In this document: positions 1 through 10,345 of the stretch, piece by piece
Numbering within the stretch: position 1 is the stretch's first letter
Layout of the letters: every line of letters begins with the position of its first letter
Source of the DNA: an uncultured Eubacteriales bacterium
GTDB taxonomy: Bacteria > Bacillota > Clostridia > Christensenellales > Borkfalkiaceae
Length of the DNA: 64,000 bases
NCBI GenBank assembly: GCA_958421945.1
Contig: CATZMZ010000007.1
Location: forward strand, 1 to 64,000
Direction of reading: 5' to 3'
Made by a program: the position numbers and the translations under genes
Notes under the pieces: model-generated
The model's database searches: none
Seen by the model: only the letters and a program-made list of their open reading frames with translations
Told to the model about the DNA's origin: nothing

Positions 1-1253
1 TTAATCGTAGCATAATCTCTGTTTGCTAAATCAAAGATTGCCAAATCTTCCGCTTTTGTAAGAATACCCGCATAGGCTTTTAATTGCAACTCATAGCCCT
101 TTTCGTCGTCGTAAACGCAGATGGTCAACACTTCTACATCGTCGTTTTCAGTCGTCTTGACTCCCAAGATTCTGTTATCCGCCACCTCAAGTTCATTTCC
201 GTTCAACGTAGCACTACGAAGCATCGCGCCTTCTCCGAAAATGTCTTCCACGGGCAACACGCCGTGCATTGCCGAAAATTCGATCGGCATCGCGTATGTC
301 GTCAAAGGTCTAACCACATTGACAACTACGTTTTGCTCATATGGATTTTGGAAAGAGTCACAGCAAGTAATCTTGACAACCGCTTCTCCCGCCTTCCCCT
401 TGCTCTTCACCTTTCCGTCCGCAATCTCGATCAGTTCTTCGCCCTGTACGATTTCCCATTCGGTCGCAAGCGGCGTATCGCCGTCGTCCGTACTTTCATA
501 TGCTGAAACGACGAAAGGCTTTTCGTTTTCGTAAGTCTTACCACCGAAAGAAGATAAGGTATAAACGGTAATATCTCTGTTATCTCCGTTAACGGCAAGG
601 AAGACATCGCTGATTACCTCAATTGTATACCTATATTGCATACTTACGTCGCTCTTTCCTCGCCAACTACCCTTTACAGCGACATCCACACTACCGACTG
701 CCTTCGGAGAAAATACGCCGTCCGACGATATCGTTCCAACGGAATCTTCCGAAAGCACATACGTAAAATGCGCGTCCGTAAACCGCTTTCCGTTGAAGGT
801 TACGTACGGCGAAAGCGCGAATTTATCCGCACGCGATATGACGACGGAGCCGCCGTCCCGTACGTTATCGCTGTGCAGGGCGGGCAACATGCCGTTGAAC
901 GACACCGAAATCGTACACTCTGCACTCACGTCTTCGCAGGCAGCCACGATCTTTGCCGTTCCCTCGTTCTGCGCCATGATCGTCCCTTCCTGCGAGACAG
1001 TCACTACGTTTTCGTCCGTTGAGGAAAAGGAAACGTTTGCATCGTTGATACCGTACGTGCTCGCGATCAGATACGACTCGTCACCGACGACGAGCTCAAG
1101 CGATTCGTTGTCCAAAGAAATACTCTTTTCCGTTACGACCTGCGGCGGATTTTTCACATTCTCGTCCTTATCCTTTTTCTTACAAGCACCGAGAGCACAG
1201 ACCGCCGTCAACGCGCACACAATGGACAACAACCAACTTCTCTTTTTCATCAT
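1..1253 (-). CDS. Lipoprotein with Big_2 Ig-like domain (C-terminus beyond window)
   Basis: The frame is open from the ATG at 1253 to the window edge, giving 417 codons of an incomplete gene. An AAGGAGGT ribosome site sits 7 nt upstream; a second ATG follows at once. The N terminus is a lipoprotein signal ending in the lipobox ALGAC, then a Lys/Asp-rich linker. Residues about 40-110 read as a bacterial Ig-like (Big_2) domain, with SISLDNESLELVVGD at its start and a GTIMAQNEGTAKI strand near its end. The rest looks like further beta-sandwich repeats. It is the last visible gene of the ABC transporter operon and is probably a surface protein that binds or displays glycan; the exact role is unknown. 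Confidence 0.75.
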   Translation of the reverse strand, partial: MMKKRSWLLSIVCALTAVCALGACKKKDKDENVKNPPQVVTEKSISLDNESLELVVGDESYLIASTYGINDANVSFSSTDENVVTVSQEGTIMAQNEGTAKIVAACEDVSAECTISVSFNGMLPALHSDNVRDGGSVVISRADKFALSPYVTFNGKRFTDAHFTYVLSEDSVGTISSDGVFSPKAVGSVDVAVKGSWRGKSDVSMQYRYTIEVISDVFLAVNGDNRDITVYTLSSFGGKTYENEKPFVVSAYESTDDGDTPLATEWEIVQGEELIEIADGKVKSKGKAGEAVVKITCCDSFQNPYEQNVVVNVVRPLTTYAMPIEFSAMHGVLPVEDIFGEGAMLRSATLNGNELEVADNRILGVKTTENDDVEVLTICVYDDEKGYELQLKAYAGILTKAEDLAIFDLANRDYATI

Positions 1254-1266
1254 TCTTTTGACCTCC

Positions 1267-3345
1267 TTATTCCGCCACGCTAATGGAATCCACGTACTCA
1301 ATCAATCGTCCTTCCATGTGCGCGTAACCGATCTCCTCCATATCCGGCCAATGCCCGAAGTCCGCCCTCAAACGTGAAATAAGACCATTCTTTTTCGTAC
1401 TGCTGAGCAAATTTTCGTGATTGGCAAGCATGATATAAATAGGCGAGATCGCCTCCAATTCTATATTATAGCAATACTGATCGTATAACTCGGGGTCTAT
1501 CGTTTTATATAATTCCACTTCCGTAAGCGCCTTATCAGCCAACGCTATCCAAGAATTGAGCACGTTGATTTTCCATTCACATTTCAACGCAACGTTGTTG
1601 AAAATACTATGCTTTTTGAACAACTCATTCGCCTCGACTTGCTGATAATTATACATCCTCACGTTATTGAACAGCGTTCGCATCGTTTCTGCAGCCGGTC
1701 CGTATACCGCGTTAAAATAATCGTCTATAAGCTTGGTTTCGCTGAGCGAGCTATCCCAGCTCAAACGCGCGATCAAGAACGTTTTCAGATTGATCCAAGC
1801 GGAGCACGCCAAATATTTGGAATTTCCCTCCACGTACATACCTGCCCTGCCTATGCTTGCCCGATATTGGAAATTTTCGGACGTGTAGAAATTGAACGAA
1901 TCGTATAAATATAACGGATTATACTGCAACGAGTCGTACATGTACCAAGAAAGCTGATCTGCGTTTCCGAGCGCCGCCCAACCGTCTGCCTTATCTTTGA
2001 ATTCCTTATTAAATTCGGAAAACCAGCTCTGTTGGTGATCAGTGTAGATATATGCCTGTTCAACCTGCACATTCTTATACAGGATAACGCTGTCGTCGAT
2101 CGGCTCCCATTTTTTGGTATCCTCGTTATATCGCACGGGTGGATTTTCCGTTCCCATATAAGCTAATAACAAGATCTTCAAATTATCGTTTTTGTATTCG
2201 GCGTTTTCGGGCAGAGCCATCCACGCGTCGATCTTCTTGCCGACGACATTTATAAAGCGTATCACCGCGCCCATGACCGTACCGTACTTAGATTTCAATG
2301 TACCGCAAGTTTCGCAGGAGCACCATTCGTCGTTGTCCTCCTGATTGACCGCGATCGAATACGCATCCGGATAACTGTCCTTATACGTAATTAAAGAATA
2401 TTTAATACATTCGACAACCATATCCGTCATAAGATCGAACGAAGCCTCGTCGCCGTGTGCCGTATAACACCATTGCAAGCCCATCGTCGAAAACCATTCG
2501 GGATGCAAATCATACCACGCCGATCTCGTCAAAATGGTATCCGTCGTATGCCCTATATCGGTGATATCGTCCCGTACCTCGAAACCTTGCTCGTTGTCTG
2601 CGGGACGGACGGCGTGTACCCTGTATCTCTGTTTTGAATTCGTTTCCCGATAGCCCATGCGGTGCATAAAATACTGCGCATCGTAATCGCTGTACTTCGT
2701 ATCGCCTTTTACGGGCGTTGCCCCCGGCGTTCTCATATAAAAGTCAGGAACGTCCGTCACATCATAATCTCTCAACTTCAGATTTCGAACGTTTTCGTCG
2801 ATCACAATTGTATTCGTTGTATAGCTTTCATAGTTGAACGTAATTCGCATGAAGGTATAGACCGCAAACAACGTACCTGCATCCGAACCGCCGACAATAT
2901 AAATATTGTCGTCTTTCGTCACGATCCTGCCGCCGTCTGCCTCCAGAAGCTCCGTCCCGTAATCGATATCCGTCGAACGGAGAAGCGACGTTTCTCCAAG
3001 CGAAATGTATTTCGTCCCCGCAGAATGTACGCCAGACGTAAGCTGATCGTCGGAAACCATTCGTAACGAGATCCCCGTCGCCTTTTTAAAGAAGTACAAA
3101 AATTCCGTCTTTGCCTTGTTTAAAAAATCCGAAGAAACGGAAGGAACAACCAACGTATACGCGCACGCGCCGTCTTTCACCAAATAGCGATCGGTCTCGG
3201 GTGCAGTATAGATATGCGTACCCTCAAAAGCCGTCGTTTTGTTCTTCGGCTCTTCTGTCGTATCGTCTTTCTTACAACCAAAGACGCCCAAAGAAGCTAT
3301 GCAAGCCATGGCTACGGATAAAATTTTCAAAGTAATCTTTTTCAT
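1267..3345 (-). CDS. DUF4838-domain lipoprotein, putative glycan-active
   Basis: The product is 692 residues with a lipoprotein signal (lipobox GVFGC). Residues about 60-180 resemble the N-terminal alpha/beta domain that precedes catalytic barrels in several glycosidase families. Residues about 200-480 fit DUF4838, including a Cys cluster in SIAVNQEDNDEWCSCETC. The C terminus is helical. DUF4838 proteins are commonly found with polysaccharide-degradation genes, but no reaction is established for them here. It lies 13 bp after the 1028-residue surface protein and 13 bp before the Big_2 lipoprotein, so it is cotranscribed with the sugar ABC transporter. I infer a cell-surface glycan-binding or hydrolytic role. 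Confidence 0.7.
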   Translation of the reverse strand: MKKITLKILSVAMACIASLGVFGCKKDDTTEEPKNKTTAFEGTHIYTAPETDRYLVKDGACAYTLVVPSVSSDFLNKAKTEFLYFFKKATGISLRMVSDDQLTSGVHSAGTKYISLGETSLLRSTDIDYGTELLEADGGRIVTKDDNIYIVGGSDAGTLFAVYTFMRITFNYESYTTNTIVIDENVRNLKLRDYDVTDVPDFYMRTPGATPVKGDTKYSDYDAQYFMHRMGYRETNSKQRYRVHAVRPADNEQGFEVRDDITDIGHTTDTILTRSAWYDLHPEWFSTMGLQWCYTAHGDEASFDLMTDMVVECIKYSLITYKDSYPDAYSIAVNQEDNDEWCSCETCGTLKSKYGTVMGAVIRFINVVGKKIDAWMALPENAEYKNDNLKILLLAYMGTENPPVRYNEDTKKWEPIDDSVILYKNVQVEQAYIYTDHQQSWFSEFNKEFKDKADGWAALGNADQLSWYMYDSLQYNPLYLYDSFNFYTSENFQYRASIGRAGMYVEGNSKYLACSAWINLKTFLIARLSWDSSLSETKLIDDYFNAVYGPAAETMRTLFNNVRMYNYQQVEANELFKKHSIFNNVALKCEWKINVLNSWIALADKALTEVELYKTIDPELYDQYCYNIELEAISPIYIMLANHENLLSSTKKNGLISRLRADFGHWPDMEEIGYAHMEGRLIEYVDSISVAE

Positions 3346-3358
3346 GCTCCTCTCCTCT

Positions 3359-6300
3359 TTAAGATACCCGCACTATATATTGCGCAGTCGCATAATTACC
3401 GAATTCGTCGCTACAATAATACATCACGATGTAATCCCCTGCCGTTTCAGCCGTAAACGTACCGTCCTGCACCCGCTCCATGACTCCGTTCGGCTTTTGT
3501 ACGAAGATCACTGTCGTCAAAGCGTCTGCTGCGGATACCGAATCCTTCGCCTCGTACGAAGCAACCGTGATCGTATCTCCCAGCTTTCCCGTGACGACGG
3601 TATATCTGCCATAACCGTCACTCAACGTAAGCGTAGGATTCTCCGTATCGGATACGGAAATATAATACATACTCGTCGTTTCGTTCCTGTTTGCGTCGAA
3701 ATAACTGTACGTTACGATGTACGTTCCGTACTCTTCCAGCTTAACGCCGTAATCCCGAAGTGCCAAGCATCTTTCCATCCTAACGCCGTCCGTCGACTGT
3801 ACGAACCGACCGTCCTCCGTCATAACGGAAACGTATAGTTTCTGGGCGTTGAACGGCGATAAAACGTCCGTTGCCGTCGCCCCGTAGATCGTCACGACCT
3901 TACCGAGCTGCTGTACGCCGCCGTCGGTATTCAGATATTTGAGCGTACCCTCCACCAAATCGGCAGACTTATCGTTCATCGTTTGGTTTCCAACCTTCTC
4001 CACGTCGATAAAGGTGCTTTTCTCTACGTTTTTCAAAAGGATACCCAACAGTAATTTATCGCTCGCGAATGGATTGAGAAGCGATACGCCTTTTCCGTAA
4101 TCGTCGGTGAGTTTGCCGTTCTTCGAATCGTAGATCAGATAAAATTCTCCGCCGACAAACTGCTTATCTAACGCAACGCTACCCAACCCGCATTTCAAGA
4201 CCGCCATTCCGTCCGTCCTCTTTTCCACGTAAACCGAAACGGAATTTTTGGGGTCGTAATAGTCGGTCAGAATCAGCTCCACGCCGTCGTAAGCGGCGGT
4301 ATCGGGAACGTTGAAAGCAAAAGCGAACGTAGAAAACGCAATCGTATTTACGAAATCGAACTTGATCTCTCCCGTCTTCCCCGAAGCTGTGATCAGACGT
4401 ACGTGGTTCCTCGTCCTTTCAGAGGTCACGTCACCAACGAAATATTTGCCCATATCCAATGCTGAGCCGAACCCGACATCTACTACTCCGATCTCCTCGC
4501 CGATCAACGCTTCGCCTTCGTATTCAAATTTAAATTTCACGGTTTCGGAAGCAGTCGTCGTATACTCGGTCACATTGATCTCCGTCCAAGCTCCGTCGTC
4601 CTCGCTGACGTAAGCTTTCGTTTCATGCCCGACCCTATTTTCGCTCCGATACGTATACGCTTCGACCGCATCCAACGTATACGTTGCGTTCTTTATAAAA
4701 TACTCGGGCAATACCGCCTGACTGAACGTGACCGTGTTTGAGCCGAGCGCCGTTATCGTCAGCGAATAAGATTTCTTGTGTAAAAAGTCGCCGTACGTAT
4801 ATTCGAACGTATATTCACCCACGTGTTCAACGAAAAATCTCATTGTCCCGTCGTCAAGCGCGACCCGTTCCGTACCGAAATACACCGCAGCGTCGCAATA
4901 CAATCCGTCGTTCAGTGCGGAAATTTCGGGAACGGGCAAGACCGCATAACCTCCCGCTAACACGCTTTCAGGCGCTTCTACGGTAAAGGAAAGGACCTCC
5001 TCGTTTACAGATACGATGTCTATCGTTTTGACGATGGTATTACCAAACGTATCCTCCGCGAAATATTCAACCGTATATCTTCCCGTCTTTCTCGGCACGA
5101 ATTTCCCGTTCGTGCTGTCGATAAACGTCTGATTGCTCGTGCCGTAATTATAATATACGGTGCGTTTCACGTCGTCCTTCAAATGCACGTCGTAAGCGGT
5201 AGCCTCGGGCAACGCCGTTTCCACCCCCTGCTTTACATAAAGCGTCTGCGGCATGTCCTCGTTAGAAAACGAAATAGTCGGTGCTTTATCATCCACGACC
5301 CTCGTCGCTTTCAAAGCATCGCCCGTTGCCCCATCGATTGAGGTCAACTCGAAACGGAACGTGTTTCCTTGATAATCGTTTCCCCAAATCGAAAAATGTA
5401 CCTCGCCCGTCGTAAAACCTTGAAAAGCGTTATTCGGATACACGTTTTCATTATCTAGATCGTTGACGAAATTCTTATAGATCCCATTTCCTCTGTTCGC
5501 ATCTACGACCCCCACGTACACGCATTTGGTAATGTCGTCGTAAAAGATAGAGTATCCGCCGCCCGTATCCATGGGTACTATGCCTTTGGATACCATACCG
5601 TAACCCTTGGGATTTGCAAGATACGTAACGCCGTCAACATCCACATACGTGCCTACGTTACTACCGAAAGTACCCGCTTCTAACCCGATAAATTCCTGTC
5701 CCGAGCCGGCCGCCGCGTAGTTGGGATAAGCGTTCGTTCCGTTATATATCCTTTGACGTTCCAAAAAATAAATATCGATATAATTGCTCTCTTTGTACGC
5801 GTCCGTGATCCGCACATAAAACGATTTGACTTCCATCGCCATCATATTTCCGCTTTCACCAAGTATTCGTGTCGTTTGATAAGGCGTAAAACTGAATAAA
5901 GGCGTATTTGCATCCCTGTCGTTAAGATTAATGATGCCGTTGTAAGTAAAGGTCGCACCGGAAACAAGTGTTACGCTAATACCTCCAGCCGTCGCATCCT
6001 CTTCCCCCATCGTCGCCAACGTATCCGTCCAAGAACAGGACGAATTGTCGGGAACGGTGTAAGAGCCGATATTAACTTCGAACTGCTTATCTGCTTTGAT
6101 TGCCTTATCTCCTACCATCGCATAATAGACGGCGGTATAAGTACCTTCCTCGCTCAAAGCGTAGGACTGCCCGTTCTGAATCATACCACTCGGATAATAC
6201 AGCATACTCTCCGCTTCGTACAAAGTTTCATCAAATGAAACAGTTCCTTCGGGCAATTCAATCACCTCGCCCAAAAAATAAGTTTCCTTTAGCTCTGACT

Positions 6301-6445
6301 CCAAACTCAAGCTTTCCGCAAATACCGTCGTTTCCGTTTTTTTCAAAAAAGCAAAGCTAGTCGCCGCGCAAACGACGGCAACACCCGTTAAAGCTCCAAT
6401 AAGCCATTTACGAGATTTCCCTCTTCTGCTATTCTTGCAAACCAT
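3359..6445 (-). CDS. Large exported protein with Ig/HYR-like beta domains
   Basis: The product has 1028 residues. A basic N terminus and hydrophobic segment (about 12-32) are followed by a likely signal cleavage after TTVFA. The body is rich in Thr, Val, Tyr and Asp. At least three segments resemble Ig/HYR-like modules, at about 45-125, 385-475 and 935-1028; each ends in a pattern like GRYTVEYFAEDTFGN or GDYIVMYYCSDEFGN. Residues about 130-390 look like a lectin/LamG-type beta sandwich, although I cannot prove this. There is no LPXTG motif, SLH repeat or C-terminal membrane anchor. It lies between the permease gene and the DUF4838 gene, so a secreted or loosely attached glycan-binding protein is likely. 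Confidence 0.6.
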   Translation of the reverse strand: MVCKNSRRGKSRKWLIGALTGVAVVCAATSFAFLKKTETTVFAESLSLESELKETYFLGEVIELPEGTVSFDETLYEAESMLYYPSGMIQNGQSYALSEEGTYTAVYYAMVGDKAIKADKQFEVNIGSYTVPDNSSCSWTDTLATMGEEDATAGGISVTLVSGATFTYNGIINLNDRDANTPLFSFTPYQTTRILGESGNMMAMEVKSFYVRITDAYKESNYIDIYFLERQRIYNGTNAYPNYAAAGSGQEFIGLEAGTFGSNVGTYVDVDGVTYLANPKGYGMVSKGIVPMDTGGGYSIFYDDITKCVYVGVVDANRGNGIYKNFVNDLDNENVYPNNAFQGFTTGEVHFSIWGNDYQGNTFRFELTSIDGATGDALKATRVVDDKAPTISFSNEDMPQTLYVKQGVETALPEATAYDVHLKDDVKRTVYYNYGTSNQTFIDSTNGKFVPRKTGRYTVEYFAEDTFGNTIVKTIDIVSVNEEVLSFTVEAPESVLAGGYAVLPVPEISALNDGLYCDAAVYFGTERVALDDGTMRFFVEHVGEYTFEYTYGDFLHKKSYSLTITALGSNTVTFSQAVLPEYFIKNATYTLDAVEAYTYRSENRVGHETKAYVSEDDGAWTEINVTEYTTTASETVKFKFEYEGEALIGEEIGVVDVGFGSALDMGKYFVGDVTSERTRNHVRLITASGKTGEIKFDFVNTIAFSTFAFAFNVPDTAAYDGVELILTDYYDPKNSVSVYVEKRTDGMAVLKCGLGSVALDKQFVGGEFYLIYDSKNGKLTDDYGKGVSLLNPFASDKLLLGILLKNVEKSTFIDVEKVGNQTMNDKSADLVEGTLKYLNTDGGVQQLGKVVTIYGATATDVLSPFNAQKLYVSVMTEDGRFVQSTDGVRMERCLALRDYGVKLEEYGTYIVTYSYFDANRNETTSMYYISVSDTENPTLTLSDGYGRYTVVTGKLGDTITVASYEAKDSVSAADALTTVIFVQKPNGVMERVQDGTFTAETAGDYIVMYYCSDEFGNYATAQYIVRVS

Positions 6446-6460
6446 AAATACTCCTCCTTT

Positions 6461-7405
6461 TTAACCCTTCAATCCACCCATGGTCATGTTGCCCATCAGC
6501 TTTTTATTAAAGCATACGAACATCAATGCTACGGGAATAACTAAAATCATACACGCCGAAACAAGCGCAGGCGTATTTTTTAGTTGCGCAATCCCCGAAC
6601 CATTACAAAGCTCAAAAACACCAACCGCCAGCGTTGGCAAAGTAGGCGTATACAGGATCGGCGCCTGATAATCGTTCCAATAAGCAACGAAATTAATAAG
6701 AACTACTGTCGAGATCATTTTTATCCCTAAGGGTATAATTATATTCCACAACACTCTCCATTGCGAAGCGCCGTCGATCTCCGCCGCTTCCATGTAAGCA
6801 TCAGGTAGACCTTCGAAAAAGGCGTAAAACACGAGGAAATACATACCGCCAAAAGTAGATTTCTGTAATAAAAAACAAAAATATGTGTCGTATATCCCTA
6901 ATGAACGGGTAAGCGAAATCATAGAGGATTCTCCACCGAGAATAGGCGTAGCCATCATAAATACCACATACGCATACAGAAATTTAGAAAATTTGAATCT
7001 GTACTTACAGCACAAATACGATACGAGATAGCATACGATTGCGGTTAAGAATGCCGAACCGAGGGCGTATACGATTGTGTTAAAACACATCACAAGGAAA
7101 TTGCTTTTTGTTCTGTGCGTCACCAAAGTATTGCCCATGTAAAAGATTGTACTCTTATTTAACGTGAAATTTTCAAAAATCAGCTTATAATTCCCAAAAA
7201 GTATCTCGTTTTTGCTCCACTTCCAATCGGGAATACCCAAATAATTCATAAACGTGGAAAAATCCGTATCCGACTTCAACGAAGTGAGCAAACCCCAAAC
7301 AAGCATATACAACATCGCAAGCGACCATAAAGCCAAAACCGTAAATACGACCGCTTTAAACACGATTTCGACGATCTTTTCTTTTTTAAAATTCTTTTTT
7401 TCCAT
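6461..7405 (-). CDS. Carbohydrate ABC transporter permease (LplC/MalG type)
   Basis: This is an inner-membrane permease of the binding-protein-dependent sugar family, 314 residues with six predicted membrane segments. The EAA loop that contacts the ATPase reads MEAAEIDGASQWRVLWNIII. The ATG at 7405 is chosen because GAGGGG lies just upstream; an upstream GTG at 7417 overlaps the stop of the partner permease gene. It forms the transport channel with the neighbouring permease. No ATPase gene lies in the locus, which is usual for this family because a shared MsmK-type ATPase encoded elsewhere often serves several such systems. Confidence 0.88.
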   Translation of the reverse strand: MEKKNFKKEKIVEIVFKAVVFTVLALWSLAMLYMLVWGLLTSLKSDTDFSTFMNYLGIPDWKWSKNEILFGNYKLIFENFTLNKSTIFYMGNTLVTHRTKSNFLVMCFNTIVYALGSAFLTAIVCYLVSYLCCKYRFKFSKFLYAYVVFMMATPILGGESSMISLTRSLGIYDTYFCFLLQKSTFGGMYFLVFYAFFEGLPDAYMEAAEIDGASQWRVLWNIIIPLGIKMISTVVLINFVAYWNDYQAPILYTPTLPTLAVGVFELCNGSGIAQLKNTPALVSACMILVIPVALMFVCFNKKLMGNMTMGGLKG

Positions 7406-7413
7406 ATATCCCC

Positions 7414-8358
7414 TCACTCAACACTCGGCCCGAAAGTATTCAATGCTTTTCTGACAAGAATTACGATCGGAACGACAACGATAGAGATCATCAATCCCGA
7501 CGCGGACAATATTCCGTAGGTCGGTTGAGAATTCTGCACGACTAGGCTCGCGTTCGTCGTAGATGAATAGAGATAATAACCTATCGTTGCAATATCCTTC
7601 GCGCCACCACCGAACATACTGTATAAGTGCATTTGATCAGTGAAAATGCCCGTCAAGCCAATCACCAAAAAGGAAACAATCGTCGGGTAAATCAAGGGCA
7701 ACGTAATATGCGTAAATTCCACGATCAAATTTGCGCCGTCCAGTTGCGCCGATTCAACAACGGAGTAGTCGATACTGCTCATAGCCCCGCTGAACATCAG
7801 CATTTTCACGCCGAATGAAATGAATACACTATACATGACAACAGTGATGAATCGCGTATTCGAATCGGCAAGCAATCCCAACACTTCTTTTCCCGTCAGC
7901 TTTTGCACAATAGAAACGTATGTCGCACCGGAAAAATATTTGAACAAAAGCGCGAATACCATCCCCGAAACTATCTGTGGTAAAAATAATAATACCTTGA
8001 AAAAGCCCGAAAGTGCGAAGTTCTTATAAATATAATAAGCAAATACCAACGCCAACGTCATACCGACAATCGTCTGCATAGCGTAAAGAATCAAGGAATT
8101 AACGAACATATAATCGGCTTCCGTCAAATAAGTCCACGCCAGCTTGAAATTCTCAAAGCCCGCAAACGAAATCGCATATCCTGAAACGCCCGTTTCGTAT
8201 TTTTGGAACGCAATCAGAATCACATTCAAGTTTACGCCTACGTAAAATATCGCGTTTTGCAAAAGCGGAAACGCAAGTAGCAAAACGTAAAACAGCAAGC
8301 GACTACGAGTTCTTTGTTTCAGTCCTTTCGTCTTTTTTTCAGTTTTTTCTTTTATCAT
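7414..8358 (-). CDS. Carbohydrate ABC transporter permease (LplB/MalF type)
   Basis: The product is a 314-residue membrane protein with about six transmembrane segments and the EAA motif VVESAQLDGANLIVEFTHIT. It belongs to the LplB/YtcP-like sugar permease family and pairs with the next gene. The gap to the solute-binding protein gene is only 6 bp. The stretch KEKTEKKTKGLKQRTRSR is a positively charged cytoplasmic N terminus. Substrate cannot be read from the permease; the locus context suggests an oligosaccharide released from a rhamnose-containing polymer. Confidence 0.88.
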   Translation of the reverse strand: MIKEKTEKKTKGLKQRTRSRLLFYVLLLAFPLLQNAIFYVGVNLNVILIAFQKYETGVSGYAISFAGFENFKLAWTYLTEADYMFVNSLILYAMQTIVGMTLALVFAYYIYKNFALSGFFKVLLFLPQIVSGMVFALLFKYFSGATYVSIVQKLTGKEVLGLLADSNTRFITVVMYSVFISFGVKMLMFSGAMSSIDYSVVESAQLDGANLIVEFTHITLPLIYPTIVSFLVIGLTGIFTDQMHLYSMFGGGAKDIATIGYYLYSSTTNASLVVQNSQPTYGILSASGLMISIVVVPIVILVRKALNTFGPSVE

Positions 8359-8364
8359 GGTCTC

Positions 8365-10059
8365 TTATCCTCTGCGAGATTCAAAAATCACTTTCGTTGT
8401 TGCCGAAGTATTCAGACGGAACGCCTGATACGTCGAACCGTAGTTTCTGCCGATATACGGGCGATATAAATTACTGTTCCTCCAAGCAACTGGCTGCTCG
8501 TCGACAGCAACCGTATTCGAACTGTTTTTCAAGGTTTGCACCGACTTCCCGAAGAAAGAAAGATTAGAAAGATGAGATTCTCTGAGTTCGTACGAAATAC
8601 CGCATCTGGAAATTCCCGTAAGCCCCGTGAAATAACTCAACTCCTCGTCCGTGTAGCAGAACTGCAAGAAATCCTTACATGCTTTCACCAACCCCTCGTT
8701 GCCGGGCTTATCAATATTTGCGTTGATAAAAGCAGTCGCCGTCGACGTGTTGTACATACAGTACTGTCTACCATTTCCTTCGGTCACCGTTACGTCCAGC
8801 GACGTAGGCAACGCCATCCATGCGACCCGTCTGTCCGAATCTTGCGTAACTCTCTTATATTCTTGCGGAACATCGTTATCCGTCGCCTCATTATACCAAT
8901 AATCGCCTTCTATCAGCATCCCGAGATCAGCTCTGCCGTTTTTCCCCGAATACACAAAATGCTTCATCGCGTCAATGTGCGAACATTCGGGCTGACGGCT
9001 ATACAGAGAATACCAACCTTCGCGGTATGCGACCTCCTGAAACGCGATTGCGTAATATCTGTATACGCTGTCGTTAATCAAATTTCGGTTGCTTTCGTTG
9101 ATTGTGACCAAATTCGTCGTAGGCTTCTTTATGTAATCCACACCCGGAAATAGATTTTCATCCGTATATCCCGTTACGAGTAACATCTGTCCTTCTCCGC
9201 TAAAACGGGTGTACGTTTCTTTTGGGCCCGCTAGCGAAGCGAATAAACCAGATTCCAAATAGTAACCATAACTTTCGTGCGCCCCTGGAAGTGTAAACGG
9301 ACTGTCGCTGTTATACGCCATTCTGTCGCAAAGAATCAGAAGTTCGATAAGCGAGGTAGGCATACCATCGTCCGAAGTACCATATACGCCGTCGTTCCCG
9401 CAACTCTTTTTCCCTTTTCCGTACCCTTCGCTCGCGTTTCCAACGAAATACGCGGTTCCAAAATCGCATTCGTAACGCATCGTTGCCTCCGTTTGCTCAC
9501 TTTCGGGCGCGGCAAAATAATACCCCTCCCTGTCAAACAGATTCTGATCGTAAGTAAGTCCACTATAAAGCGCAAAATGTGGTAATGCGTAATACTCTCC
9601 GTCCGTGCCTTTGAGCGCATTGCTTGCATAAACAGCATCTAGTTTATCCGCAATGGACACCTCGATGCCATCGCGCGTATCAATTTTTTCCGTAACAATA
9701 TCCGTAATCTTCAATCCCCTTGCGCCTTGCGAGAGCGTAAGTCCAGTTTCGTTACCGTTATCAAAATATATATTATAACCGCTCGAACTCATAGTCGCAG
9801 TCTGCGTCTCCTGTTCGTAAGCGACCTCGAATTCAACGCCCATTTTCCCGTTCTCATAGCTAACGTCCTTGACTTTTTCGCTGAAACGAGAAATCGCATT
9901 ATCCAACCAAACTCGCCCGATACCGCCCGCAACATTCATGACCGTGATATAAGTTGCGTCGCCACTACCGCCTCCGATACCGCCACCACACGCCGCCATT
10001 GCCGAGCAACTGATTCCCGCCGTCATCAACAACGATAAAATTCTTGTTCTTTTTTTCAT
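8365..10059 (-). CDS. Extracellular solute-binding lipoprotein of the sugar ABC transporter
   Basis: The product is a 564-residue lipoprotein with lipobox AMAAC followed by a Gly/Ser linker. Size and layout fit the large family-1-like binding proteins that accompany LplB/LplC permeases. Typical features include an early strand with FSEKVKDVSYENGKMGVEFE and a Tyr/Trp-rich centre. It is the first gene of the minus-strand operon. An ideal -10 (TATAAT, minus strand, 10097 to 10092) lies about 35 bp upstream of its start. It should capture the ligand outside the membrane and deliver it to the two permeases. Confidence 0.85.
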   Translation of the reverse strand: MKKRTRILSLLMTAGISCSAMAACGGGIGGGSGDATYITVMNVAGGIGRVWLDNAISRFSEKVKDVSYENGKMGVEFEVAYEQETQTATMSSSGYNIYFDNGNETGLTLSQGARGLKITDIVTEKIDTRDGIEVSIADKLDAVYASNALKGTDGEYYALPHFALYSGLTYDQNLFDREGYYFAAPESEQTEATMRYECDFGTAYFVGNASEGYGKGKKSCGNDGVYGTSDDGMPTSLIELLILCDRMAYNSDSPFTLPGAHESYGYYLESGLFASLAGPKETYTRFSGEGQMLLVTGYTDENLFPGVDYIKKPTTNLVTINESNRNLINDSVYRYYAIAFQEVAYREGWYSLYSRQPECSHIDAMKHFVYSGKNGRADLGMLIEGDYWYNEATDNDVPQEYKRVTQDSDRRVAWMALPTSLDVTVTEGNGRQYCMYNTSTATAFINANIDKPGNEGLVKACKDFLQFCYTDEELSYFTGLTGISRCGISYELRESHLSNLSFFGKSVQTLKNSSNTVAVDEQPVAWRNSNLYRPYIGRNYGSTYQAFRLNTSATTKVIFESRRG

Positions 10060-10345
10060 ATAAAAACACTCCTTGAGTTTAGTTCTATCGAATTATAACA
10101 CAACATTTTTTTATTGTATACAAATAAAATTGACGCACATAGGTAGAAATTTTTGATATTACATTTTTCTTCCACGCTATTAAAAAATTCCATACATAAA
10201 ATTGATATATATTTCCTATAATTTTGATATTACGAAATTTATAAACTACTTTCTTGACATTTTTTGATTTGTCCGCTAAAATATATTTAAGGGAGATACA
10301 AACCGAATAAACCATCATATAAATTTTCGGTTAACAAATTTTACT
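10060..10345. promoter_or_regulatory. AT-rich divergent promoter region between the ABC operon and araC
   Basis: This gene-free stretch carries both promoters of the glycan locus. For the plus strand, TTGACA at 10254-10259 and TAAAAT at 10277-10282 are separated by 17 nt and drive the AraC-type regulator. For the minus strand, TATAAT (10097 to 10092) precedes the solute-binding protein gene, with only a weak -35. The region is far more AT-rich than its surroundings. An operator for the AraC-type protein is expected here, but I could not pick out a convincing direct repeat. Confidence 0.6.
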